Assembly: GCF_000381365.1 (NCBI RefSeq)
Contig: NZ_KB905466.1
Coordinates: 184,744 to 248,743 of the forward strand
Origin: Bacteroides salyersiae WAL 10018 = DSM 18765 = JCM 12988
GTDB lineage: Bacteria > Bacteroidota > Bacteroidia > Bacteroidales > Bacteroidaceae
DNA: 64,000 nt
Reading direction: 5' to 3'
Positions 1-8,913 of the stretch are shown here, piece after piece. Position 1 is the stretch's first letter. The number at the start of each line of letters is the position of its first letter. Position numbers and translations under genes: made by a program. The notes beneath the pieces were generated by a model. That model made no database searches. It was not told the DNA's origin and worked only from the letters and a program-made list of their open reading frames with translations.

Positions 1-270
1 TTTAGGAGAGCTATCCCCTTGAAGTGTAAGTATAATAAAAATCGGACCAATATAAGATACAACTGTTGTACCAAATGCTTCTGCTGCAGTACCCAAAGTC
101 GTTAAAATTGGAACAGGAAGAGCTGTTGCAGATTTTTTCTTTTCCGTTTTTTCACTTTTCTGTGGATTATCTTCTATTTTGTAAGAATCTATAAAAAGAT
201 GCTCTAATACAAATTGTGGCACATGTACAGATGACGCACTCGAAAATACTTGCTTATTATAAATATCCAT
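1..270 (-). CDS. Partial hypothetical membrane protein (3' end outside window)
   Basis: The frame is open from an ATG at 268-270 to the left window edge, giving 90 codons. An in-frame GTG at 301-303 is an alternative start, and a TAA closes the frame a few codons further upstream. The visible protein has a polar N-terminus, a Lys/Glu-rich stretch near residues 38-52 and a long hydrophobic segment near 53-84 that looks membrane-spanning. It lies 142 bp downstream of the DUF3592-like gene on the same strand, at the tail of the RHS gene run. I do not recognise the family. Its position would fit an accessory or immunity gene behind an RHS protein, but that is inference from context. Confidence 0.45.
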   Translation of the reverse strand, partial: MDIYNKQVFSSASSVHVPQFVLEHLFIDSYKIEDNPQKSEKTEKKKSATALPVPILTTLGTAAEAFGTTVVSYIGPIFIILTLQGDSSPK

Positions 271-412
271 ATTAAAATTCTGTATAGAAAGCCAGTCAGA
301 CACACTACTCTCTTATCAATATATTTTATAAGATTCCCCATACAATATGCATACGGATTCCAATCATAATGCAAGATTCACCATTTTCATTCTTTCAAAT
401 TTATAAAAAACA

Positions 413-880
413 CTATTTTTTTCTGCTGCTTTTATATTCACCTCTGGTATAAACCCCAATCCACTTATCCATGTCAGCGTATCTGTATATCAAGAAAATA
501 AAAAGGAAGAAAAAACCAAAAACAACCATACCTGATTCCGGACTATTCAATTTCAATTCTTTTGTTCCAACATAACTTAAAAAAGGAATTTTCTTATTAT
601 AGTACACACTATTCTCATAAAAATCGCATTCTGCAATACTTGGTATGTAAACAGACTGTTTCGATTCGTATACTTTCTGATCAACAACGTATTTATAAAA
701 TATTGTTTTTGTTTCCTTTATAGAATCAATCTTAACATGAGTCTCAAGCTGTTCAGGTTTTACGTATTCAAAAATATCACCAAAACCATTATATGCAATA
801 TATTGGAAAAAAGCAATTAAAAAGCCTCCACCCAAAAATAAAAAATTAGCAACAAATATTAGTTTTACAAACAATTTCAT
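413..880 (-). CDS. Small two-helix membrane protein, DUF3592-like; possible RHS immunity protein
   Basis: The 155-residue protein has a hydrophobic helix near residues 7-29, an extracytoplasmic domain of about 85 residues and a second helix near 116-133, followed by a basic tail. The middle carries the pattern of DUF3592-type proteins: a YKYVVDQKVYES strand, then a Cys/Tyr-rich segment ending in VYYNKK before the second helix. It starts 2 bp downstream of the stop of the large RHS protein gene, so the two are almost certainly cotranscribed. Small membrane proteins placed directly after RHS genes often act as immunity proteins. Nothing in the sequence proves that here, and a general membrane function is equally possible. 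Confidence 0.6.
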   Translation of the reverse strand: MKLFVKLIFVANFLFLGGGFLIAFFQYIAYNGFGDIFEYVKPEQLETHVKIDSIKETKTIFYKYVVDQKVYESKQSVYIPSIAECDFYENSVYYNKKIPFLSYVGTKELKLNSPESGMVVFGFFFLFIFLIYRYADMDKWIGVYTRGEYKSSRKK

Positions 881-881
881 T

Positions 882-3800
882 TCAATGTCCTCCTTTTTTT
901 ATACGATCTTCTACTAATTTTGTTGAAGCTTCGGTTACAACTGATGTAACAGTCTCCACTTTTATCATCGATTTTGTAGTATTAGCTCCTACAGTTCCCA
1001 TCCCTTTGGTTATACCACTTACTGCCGTGGTTACAGTTCCTTGAGAAGCACCTTGTTCGGTTAATGTTGCTACCGTTGTTGTGATGTTTTTAGACATTGT
1101 TCCTTGAATAGCTTGCGTAGAGGAAGCTGCAGTTTTTCCCATTACTCCTAACAATCCTCCACTAAAACCGGTTATTGCACCACTTATTGCACCTCCTTTA
1201 GCTTTATCTGCAAAATTATCAGTCGAGATATTACTTACTGCTTGAGAAAATGTTTTATTTTCATTTTTGGCTGTAACAACTTGCCCCACAACATCTCCTG
1301 CAATCGCTCCTGTAGCCCCGGCTACCGTTCCTGCAGCAACACCCGCTCCAATTACAACCAAGGCCCCACCTCCAGTAGCAACCGTGGCTGCAACAGCAAG
1401 ATCTACAGCCGCGCCTGTTATAGCACCAGCTACCATTCCTTCTGCAGCCCCTGCCCAAACATCAGTGCCATTCTTATGAGCCTCATATGCTCCCTTTATT
1501 CCTCCAACAATTGTCCCTATGGCAGTTCCTATAAATCGTCCGTCCGGATCAACATACCTCATCGGATTATTTGCGCAGTAAGCATACAAACTGATATCGT
1601 AATACTCCTCGCATAACGGATCCCGCGTCGTAAAATGAGGAATCTGAAATTCCTGCATACGCGCATCCGAATCATACTGATTCAATCCATGCATGGAAAT
1701 TAACTCCTTACCTGTGTATTTATTAGATTGCAAGTCATAGTTTGTACTACGAAAAATCAATCCGGACGGATAATATTCCAAACTTTGTACAACATCCCCC
1801 GTCACAGCATCACATACTTGACGAATGCTACCCAGATGATCGCAAATATATGCATAATAACCGATAGCATTTAAAGCACCGGATGTTTTATTTACATCTA
1901 ACTGTAAATAACCGTCTTCAATATCTACCCGTTCCGCTATACCGTTTTTATAATGTATCCCTTCATTACGCCATTCCGTAGTTTCCACATAAGGATCAGC
2001 ACTATGAGTTACTCCATCCAATGGGACCGACAGTGGAGTCGTATAGGTGCGTGACACACTCCCTAACTTAGTACCATTTGAAAGATAATAATTCACTATA
2101 CGATTTCCATTCCCAAACTGCACTGTATCAGGTAAATTAAGAATATTGTAACGGGTGGCAACAATGTTCTTATCGAGATTAGCTATCTCGTTCCCATTAC
2201 TATCATAATAATATTCTTGTTCGTGGTCAACAAGATCAGGATAAATAGCAAAATCATAAGTTGCAGGAAAACTATGATTTCCATCCGTCACTTTCAACAA
2301 TTGGTTTCCACGATAATGAATATCCAAATCATTCACCGACCCCGATTCTTCCAAACGAAGTAAAGAGGTTATATTACCCATTTTATCGTAATCGAAAAAT
2401 TCATCATTCCTCATACGACTACCATTCACTCCATACATCATACCCGACGTTAAACGATCAAAACCATCATAATCAAAATGATAGAAATACAAACGCCCGC
2501 CCTGAGAAATGGATATATCAGCTATATTACCATTATTACAACGAGACAATTGATAGGGTAACATAGAATTGCCGAAATAAAGAGTTTCATTAAAGCCATT
2601 CATGCTGCCAATATTGAACAACGTTCCGTCATTATGATAACCATATGTCATCTTAACTTTATTTCCTTGCATCATTTTTTCAGAAATACGACCATGGGAA
2701 TCATAAGTAAAAGCACGCAGAGGAGAAGTATAATGAGTGGTCCCATATCCCAAAACACATATACTGTTCTTTTCCCGTCCTGCATGATCGTAATTATAAT
2801 CCAATCTCAAAGAATAACGATTACCGTAACGGGAGTCACTTCGTATCAATGCTCCACTAAAATTATAGCTATAATCGGCAGACAATGTATTGTTCGACAG
2901 AGTCTCTTTAGAGTCGCGACGAATCAAGCGTGATTTATCATCATATTGATTAATCGTAAAACGTCCTTTATCAGGTTGATTTAACACAGCTTCAAATACC
3001 CCTGTCAGCAAACCTTTGGCAGAAGCGGATGACGCCATATTAGCAAAAGACCAATCAGAAGAAAATTCTGTAAAAGCATAATTATCATAATAACGTATAC
3101 AAGTTAAAATATAACGATTCTGTCCCATCTTTATATGATCTGTGTATCCACGACAAGGTCCTTCAGTTCCAATATATTCTTCGTGTACCAATACATCCTC
3201 ATATATATCAGCCAAATCATCGCGAGTACGTTTATCTTTAACTATGCCTTCTATAACAACACGCCCTAAGCCGTCATATTTAATAAAACTCCATTCATCC
3301 CGTTTCCGCTGATTACCATCTTGGGAAAGAATGGGGCGATAATCTCCATCATATACTGTGTAAATCCAGTCCGCACCCGGATATTTTACGCCAACACATT
3401 GGTTATCGTTATCATAAATATAAAAATAAGCATACAAGTCGAGAAAATTACCGGCTGAAAGACTTTGATCATCAAAAGAAGAGTAAGCATCTACAGCAGC
3501 AGGTGGAAGAACACAACGTAAATGGTCGTAAGCATCGTATACCATATATGTATCGTGATATACATCTCCATCTACGCGACGCTTTAGCACCGTATGCCCA
3601 TCGCTATCAGTAAACAAAAGAATACGATGTCCATCCTCATCTATTTCTTCCACCACCTGATAAGCCCCTCTCGCAGCCATACGTTTATTTATTGTAGTAT
3701 TGTTCTGCATCCTGAATTCTAAAGCCGATAACTCCGGTTCTGAAGAATTACTTAACCGATAATCATATTTTATACTTTTTCCTCCGACATGCATCCCGGA

Positions 3801-4196
3801 AGTTTCTACTATCCGACCTTCCGTAGAAGCTTCATACAGATGCGTACGAGACCATGTCTGGGTGCTTTGTTCAAATTCAGAGACAGGTACAAAGACTCCA
3901 TTATTTCCGGTAAAAGGAGTAGAGAGATACTCTTTCGCTATCCGGCCTGCTTCATCAAATTGAATATAATCCGCCAAATCTTCACCATTCGGTCCAAACC
4001 CTTTCCGTATCGTTTGTATCAAGCGGCCTGCCGTATCATAATACTCAATAGTAGTGACCGAGTTAGCATCATTTACTTCTGACACTTTTTGTACCGGTTC
4101 ACGCAAAACGCGAGAAGTCAGAATATTCTCCTGTGCACTGAGAGACAGTGAAGTCCAAAGGAATCCTATAATGTATAATCTACTAAAACGTTTCAT
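882..4196 (-). CDS. RHS/YD-repeat secreted protein with RHS core and Gly/Ala-rich C-terminal tail
   Basis: This 1104-residue protein has a signal peptide ending near SLSAQ, many YD-type repeats (for example YYDTAGRLIQT, YYDSNGNEIAN) and an RHS-associated core. The core reads DHLGSIRQV, then NKYTGKE, FTTRDPL and ANNPMRYVDPDG, ending near residue 882. The remaining ~220 residues are Gly/Ala-rich and hydrophobic, then Thr/Ser-rich, and show no toxin domain I recognise. In RHS polymorphic toxins the segment after the PDG motif is the variable effector. Here it resembles the membrane-associating linker often found before a toxin, so the effector may be absent or unusual. Its ATG overlaps the TGA of the preceding YD-repeat gene by 4 bp, implying translational coupling. 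Confidence 0.8.
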   Translation of the reverse strand: MKRFSRLYIIGFLWTSLSLSAQENILTSRVLREPVQKVSEVNDANSVTTIEYYDTAGRLIQTIRKGFGPNGEDLADYIQFDEAGRIAKEYLSTPFTGNNGVFVPVSEFEQSTQTWSRTHLYEASTEGRIVETSGMHVGGKSIKYDYRLSNSSEPELSALEFRMQNNTTINKRMAARGAYQVVEEIDEDGHRILLFTDSDGHTVLKRRVDGDVYHDTYMVYDAYDHLRCVLPPAAVDAYSSFDDQSLSAGNFLDLYAYFYIYDNDNQCVGVKYPGADWIYTVYDGDYRPILSQDGNQRKRDEWSFIKYDGLGRVVIEGIVKDKRTRDDLADIYEDVLVHEEYIGTEGPCRGYTDHIKMGQNRYILTCIRYYDNYAFTEFSSDWSFANMASSASAKGLLTGVFEAVLNQPDKGRFTINQYDDKSRLIRRDSKETLSNNTLSADYSYNFSGALIRSDSRYGNRYSLRLDYNYDHAGREKNSICVLGYGTTHYTSPLRAFTYDSHGRISEKMMQGNKVKMTYGYHNDGTLFNIGSMNGFNETLYFGNSMLPYQLSRCNNGNIADISISQGGRLYFYHFDYDGFDRLTSGMMYGVNGSRMRNDEFFDYDKMGNITSLLRLEESGSVNDLDIHYRGNQLLKVTDGNHSFPATYDFAIYPDLVDHEQEYYYDSNGNEIANLDKNIVATRYNILNLPDTVQFGNGNRIVNYYLSNGTKLGSVSRTYTTPLSVPLDGVTHSADPYVETTEWRNEGIHYKNGIAERVDIEDGYLQLDVNKTSGALNAIGYYAYICDHLGSIRQVCDAVTGDVVQSLEYYPSGLIFRSTNYDLQSNKYTGKELISMHGLNQYDSDARMQEFQIPHFTTRDPLCEEYYDISLYAYCANNPMRYVDPDGRFIGTAIGTIVGGIKGAYEAHKNGTDVWAGAAEGMVAGAITGAAVDLAVAATVATGGGALVVIGAGVAAGTVAGATGAIAGDVVGQVVTAKNENKTFSQAVSNISTDNFADKAKGGAISGAITGFSGGLLGVMGKTAASSTQAIQGTMSKNITTTVATLTEQGASQGTVTTAVSGITKGMGTVGANTTKSMIKVETVTSVVTEASTKLVEDRIKKGGH

Positions 4197-7100
4197 TTCT
4201 CGGTTGCTAATTTAAGATGGTTTGTTTGAATAATATTATAATCATTATCACGTACACAACTCAACCGCCCCATATCATCATATTCATAATAGGTCGTCAT
4301 TCCACGTCCATCCGTTTTTGAAGTAATACCAACTTCCGGTTCATAGGTCATCACGCTCACATCCGCTTTCGGGAGTTTACTTCGCAAAGCATGTAAAGCC
4401 TGCCACTGTGTTGCAGTGGGCTCGGCAGTACCACCTATTTTTTCAATGTCAACTCCTTGTGCTTTGACTTCTTCCAATGTCGCATTAAATATCTGAGCTA
4501 TCACATATCGTCTGTGGTATCCCCAAACATAGACAGCACTTTGCCCCATACGACTTTCAATAGAAGTATGGTTACTCAAAGAATCATAACCAACATAGCG
4601 GATATCCGGTTTCTTATACAAACTAAAGTCACCGTACCGTACAGTAGGCTCTGCCAAACTTTCCGGCTGATAATAAGTATACTCAGCATCCGGAACAAAA
4701 TGCCCTCCATGTATATTTTGCTTATTTTCTTTGTACGCATGCAAAGTTTTCTTTATGAGCCTGTTTTGTGCTCCCTTATAAAAATTCTCTTCTATCGGAG
4801 TACAAACCATATTAGCCTTGCTACACATTTCTCTATAAGGAGAACGATCCTTAAAATCAGTAGTATAAAACAATTCTTGTGTTTCACTACGGTTACGGTC
4901 TGTTACCACTTTAGTAATTTGCCGAGGTTGAAAATTATCCGGATTATATTGATAACTAATTAAATTTGTATGAACTACTGGAAGCTCGGCAGAATTATCA
5001 ATAACAGAATCACGACGCTGAAAAAGCCCACAGAACTTCACAGGTATCTTATAAGGAGAAATTAGAAAGAAATTTCCTTCATCCTCCCGAAGAGCTTTCA
5101 ATTCATATAACGGAGTTTCCTGATAAACAAATCCGGAAGATTTTACCAATTGTCCATCCCGATAAATACAATGTCGTTTTAGTTTTCCGTTAGTAAACAC
5201 AAATTCTCCCGGATATCCCGGAATTACCGGTTCTTTTTCTTTTCGATTATAATAATAAAAATCTTCTATCAAATCACCGTCTTTCGTATCAGTCAATACT
5301 CGTACTTTGCTATATCCGAATAATACTCCCGCTGTTTGACTCTCTACCGGATTAACCGGCATTGAACTTTGTTTTAATACGGCTACAGACCCTCCTTTTA
5401 CAAACAAATTACCACCAGCAGATACTTCTTTGTTATAAAAGGAATAAGTTTCGCGAACCGTATGTAACAAATCACGAAGTAAAATGCCGGTACTTTGGTT
5501 GTTACTATCAACATATTGAAACCTTTTGGTTGATAAAGGAGATTTCACTTTCGCAATACGAACACCACAAGAAGGCGGAAGGCCCGTGTAATAAGGGATT
5601 TCATAGAATTTTATGGTTATCTCCGATTCAACCACTGTCGTGTTGGATTGAAGGTCAATCGTACTTATCCCCTTAAATAAATGAAGTTTATGTTTATTCA
5701 TTATAAAATTTTCCCTGTCGTCAATATCCTGAATAGTAAAGTAATATTTACCAAAAGCAACCATAGCCGTCCCTTTTTCTTCTGCGGCATGAAATTCATT
5801 ACCATGATACCGATACTCAAAATCGATATAACCATCACACGGCATATTAAAAACAAATGTACAAAGGTGTTCTTTAGCAGGTTTTACAAAATGTACTGAA
5901 CCTCTATATACTCCATCTGATGATAGAGGAATACGTACCGTTTCTCCAGCTATTTTGTTTGGCTCATATGTAAACTCGGTACGTCCCCCTTCCGGAGTTT
6001 CAAAAGCCGTCAACATGGACGAAGTAACAAGTGCTGGATTAGCTGTACGGTCAGCACCGGATAAAGAAGTTCCTTTATGCATGGCTATCTCACCTTGTAA
6101 TCCCAAGTAATCACGATCTGTTACAACCGATGGATAAAGGCATGTATTCGCTTTTCCGTTATAATACCCCCAGTAATCACATGAAAAACTGTATTTAGCA
6201 GGTAAAGCATGTAATGTATCATACTCCATTTTATACATTTGACAACATTCGGATGCCCCCTTTAAAGTTATAGAGTCTAACCTCAAACGAAATCTCAAAT
6301 AAGGTTCACAAAATTTATCTGAACTAAAATAAGAAGTATGGAATTTATATGTTTTTAAAAGCCGATTATTTTTCCCCGAACTGTAAATTCGAATTTCTTG
6401 CAATGAACGGGCATAATCATTTTGGGTTGTCCCCCAAGAATGTTTATAATCATCCAAAGAACGTATATCCTTTCTTTTAGCTTCAGATGCGACAAATTCA
6501 ATATACCCATTCTCCCATGTGATACGCTTTAAACGAGGATATTCAACAGTCAAATCTGCGGAATATATTCCTTTCGAATCCAATAAATAAGCTGGATGCT
6601 TTTCGCCTTCTTCTGCTAATATATTATACAAGTATTGAGAGACGCTGACCGGAGATAGATAAGCATTACGTTCTTCTTCATAATCAAATGTTATACGATT
6701 ACCATTGGGGTAGTAAATATCTTTCAGATACCAAGCTGTCGTATAAGCATTATTGTTTACGAAAATATCATTTTGCGCAAATGGGCCTTCGTAACTATGC
6801 ATACTGGCTCTCTCGTCCTTTATTACTTGCGAGTACTTCATTTCAGGTTGTACAAAACCATAAGCCGTTCCATCTGGTGTTGTTATTTTAAGACCAGCAA
6901 TAGCTGTTTCACTGCCCAAATGTATTTCCTCTATTTTAAGGTTATTTTCCGGCTCAGCACAAATAAAGCCACTCCCGGGATTTATCGCTTGTAGTTTATC
7001 ACCTCCGCGTTTGCAATAAAAATGTCCAGAATAATCTGCAAAATTATAATAAAAAATATCTGGTTCTACATCACATCCGAAAAGTAATCGGCAATAATCC

Positions 7101-7537
7101 AATTTACTCACCGGATCCTTCGTAAGACCTGTATAACCACTTTTTTCGATATCCGAAGTTTTTTCAGGAATCTCTTCTTCATTATAATAATAACCCTCAA
7201 AATCATCATGCCCCCTAATTGTCCGCATAATAGCTCCACCGGCATTCAAAACCCATCCCAATCCTACCCAAGATGCTTCCTGAGCCACTCGAATACCAGA
7301 AGCGTGATAACTCAAATTTATAGGAAACTTATAGTCTCCCAAATCAATCGTATAAATAGGTATGTCAATAGCAGGAGTTCCAGTATATAGAGATACTGGA
7401 AAGTCCGCATACTGAGCCAACGCGCATGAATTAGGAGAAGGAATAATATCTCTGAACGGTGTCAGGCCTTGACTTTGCGCTTTCAAAATAGCACAACCCA
7501 ATAACAAGCAACAAAATAACGCGTATCGTGTCTTCAT
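4193..7537 (-). CDS. Large YD/RHS-repeat-associated secreted protein
   Basis: The 1114-residue product starts with a clear signal peptide (MKTRYALFCCLLLGCAILKAQ). Early on comes the block SYHASGIRVAQEASWVGLGW, followed by LNAGGAIMR, which is typical of the N-terminal part of Bacteroidetes RHS/YD systems. The C-terminus carries a single clear YD unit, GMTTYYEYDDMGRLSCVRDN, and no RHS core. It is followed by the RHS-core protein with a 4-bp overlap, so the pair may form one secreted shell, as split Tc/RHS proteins do. The partner relationship is inferred from adjacency. No T9SS C-terminal domain is obvious. The substrate, and any effector role, are unknown. Confidence 0.75.
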   Translation of the reverse strand: MKTRYALFCCLLLGCAILKAQSQGLTPFRDIIPSPNSCALAQYADFPVSLYTGTPAIDIPIYTIDLGDYKFPINLSYHASGIRVAQEASWVGLGWVLNAGGAIMRTIRGHDDFEGYYYNEEEIPEKTSDIEKSGYTGLTKDPVSKLDYCRLLFGCDVEPDIFYYNFADYSGHFYCKRGGDKLQAINPGSGFICAEPENNLKIEEIHLGSETAIAGLKITTPDGTAYGFVQPEMKYSQVIKDERASMHSYEGPFAQNDIFVNNNAYTTAWYLKDIYYPNGNRITFDYEEERNAYLSPVSVSQYLYNILAEEGEKHPAYLLDSKGIYSADLTVEYPRLKRITWENGYIEFVASEAKRKDIRSLDDYKHSWGTTQNDYARSLQEIRIYSSGKNNRLLKTYKFHTSYFSSDKFCEPYLRFRLRLDSITLKGASECCQMYKMEYDTLHALPAKYSFSCDYWGYYNGKANTCLYPSVVTDRDYLGLQGEIAMHKGTSLSGADRTANPALVTSSMLTAFETPEGGRTEFTYEPNKIAGETVRIPLSSDGVYRGSVHFVKPAKEHLCTFVFNMPCDGYIDFEYRYHGNEFHAAEEKGTAMVAFGKYYFTIQDIDDRENFIMNKHKLHLFKGISTIDLQSNTTVVESEITIKFYEIPYYTGLPPSCGVRIAKVKSPLSTKRFQYVDSNNQSTGILLRDLLHTVRETYSFYNKEVSAGGNLFVKGGSVAVLKQSSMPVNPVESQTAGVLFGYSKVRVLTDTKDGDLIEDFYYYNRKEKEPVIPGYPGEFVFTNGKLKRHCIYRDGQLVKSSGFVYQETPLYELKALREDEGNFFLISPYKIPVKFCGLFQRRDSVIDNSAELPVVHTNLISYQYNPDNFQPRQITKVVTDRNRSETQELFYTTDFKDRSPYREMCSKANMVCTPIEENFYKGAQNRLIKKTLHAYKENKQNIHGGHFVPDAEYTYYQPESLAEPTVRYGDFSLYKKPDIRYVGYDSLSNHTSIESRMGQSAVYVWGYHRRYVIAQIFNATLEEVKAQGVDIEKIGGTAEPTATQWQALHALRSKLPKADVSVMTYEPEVGITSKTDGRGMTTYYEYDDMGRLSCVRDNDYNIIQTNHLKLATEK

Positions 7538-7559
7538 AATAACAATAATTTATACGAAG

Positions 7560-8702
7560 TTAGTAACAGATAATTTTTTGAGATTCCTGTTGCCCATTAA
7601 CAATAGTACAAAGAACAAATTCATTTTCTCCTTGTCCGGCAAGACTCACCTGTTCGGTATAAATTCCATTAGAAACGGTATGAACTGGTTGATGATAAAG
7701 CACAATACCCGAAATCGTCGTAATAATCACTTCCAATTGTACCGGTTCATCAACCTGATAATGTAATGTCAGTTGTTTTTCGGAAGTCAGCATATAGTTT
7801 AATAAAACATTGCCATATTGTCCGCCGGAGGTGAATGAAAAATCGTTCGATTCTTGTTTGAAAGCTCTTTCATCAAGCATAGCTAACCGATCGCGAATAA
7901 TACGATTTTCCGGGTCGTCTGCAAGATAGCACTGTTCCGTAAGAGGATAATAAAAAGCTGTATTAAAATGCTTGTACAAAGAACCGGATTTATAAATAGA
8001 GTTCTCAAACGTTTCGAATACCGGATAGCGATAACCGGGAACATACCACTGGCAATGAACAACATGCCACCTGGCCGGATCATGTTTCAGCCATTGTCGT
8101 ACACTATCCGGCAAACAAGAAATACTATCGTTCATAAACTTACTTTCAGCATGATAAACTTACCCTATATATTGATTGTGACGAATACGGAGAACCTGTC
8201 GTAAAGTATCTACACCAGGGAGCAAAAGAGAACCTAAGCCATCTGCTACGGTAGAAGTAAATCCATAAGAAGAAATTCCTAAAGAATGGCTGTAACTACC
8301 CTCGCCATAAAAGTAAGACCCGATAGAATCACCATAAACAAAAGGGTAACATAAAGTAACTGCCGGAAGCTTATTTTCGATACGGATATTGGCATTTTCA
8401 TAACCGACAAAAAGTAACGAATCTCCTGAAAGCCTATATTTATACTGTGTCCTTGATTCCGAAAGACACAATATTGAATCAATCTTACCAGAATAACTTA
8501 CTTTGTAATTATCATCACGTACTGTCTGTTTACGAAAATCCCATATCACCTCTCCCCCACTCGCACCAGAAGTCGTGTAATCTAACTGTGTCTTATCAAG
8601 TATATCTCCCGCACGAGGAAGAGATATCTCTTGAGATAACTCCTGCGCAGATACCCGTATAAACACAAAAGACAGCAAAAACAATAAAATGTAATTTTTC
8701 AT
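7560..8702 (-). pseudogene. Secreted protein gene split by one in-frame TAA stop
   Basis: Two reading frames, 8160-8702 (180 aa, signal peptide ending VSA-Q) and 7560-8135 (191 aa), are in the same frame. They are separated only by a TAA at 8160-8162 followed by open codons (VYHAESKF) up to the second ATG. Read through, they form one ~380-residue protein with a signal peptide, a middle segment ending GVDTLRQVLRIRH, an aromatic-rich segment (WYVPGYRYPVFETFE) and a C-terminal beta-rich domain. The first piece ends abruptly inside what looks like a continuous domain, and the second lacks any signal peptide. A single nonsense mutation is the simplest explanation. Stop-codon readthrough or a sequencing error cannot be excluded. 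It heads the YD/RHS operon. Confidence 0.7.
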
Positions 8703-8776
8703 ATCATCATTTATAGGTTAACATATTTCAGATAACTTTTAATAGTTTTTTTTAATTATCGTAAAAATACAACAAG
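8703..8776 (-). promoter_or_regulatory. Weak candidate promoter region for the YD/RHS operon
   Basis: Read on the minus strand, the only near-match to the Bacteroides -7 box is TATTTTTA at about 8762-8769, differing at the last base from TAnnTTTG. It lies immediately downstream of the nan terminator hairpin and about 60 bp before the ATG at 8702. No convincing -33 TTG accompanies it. Confidence 0.25.
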
Positions 8777-8820
8777 AAAACCTGTAAAACAAATAAATAA
8801 ATATTTATTTTACAGGTGAT
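8777..8820 (-). terminator. Terminator downstream of nanU (end of nan locus)
   Basis: CCTGTAAAA at 8781-8789 pairs with TTTTACAGG at 8808-8816, and the AT-rich interior also pairs partly. On the minus strand the stem is followed by TTTTCTTGTTG. It lies about 100 bp after the nanU stop and before the YD/RHS genes, so it probably ends nan transcription. Confidence 0.6.
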
Positions 8821-8913
8821 TAGTATGTTTGTTAGCATTTATCAGCCAACAAAGCATTTTATATATTAATTATAAGTAGAAACTAAAGGAAAGTTGCATA
8901 CCCCTCTCATTCA

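Noticed and set aside
8160..8162. Programmed stop-codon readthrough
   Set aside because: No supporting RNA structure or known readthrough context was recognised; a nonsense mutation is simpler.
4193..8702. T9SS-type secretion of the YD/RHS operon products
   Set aside because: No convincing C-terminal T9SS sorting domain is seen, and Bacteroides normally lacks gliding-type T9SS.
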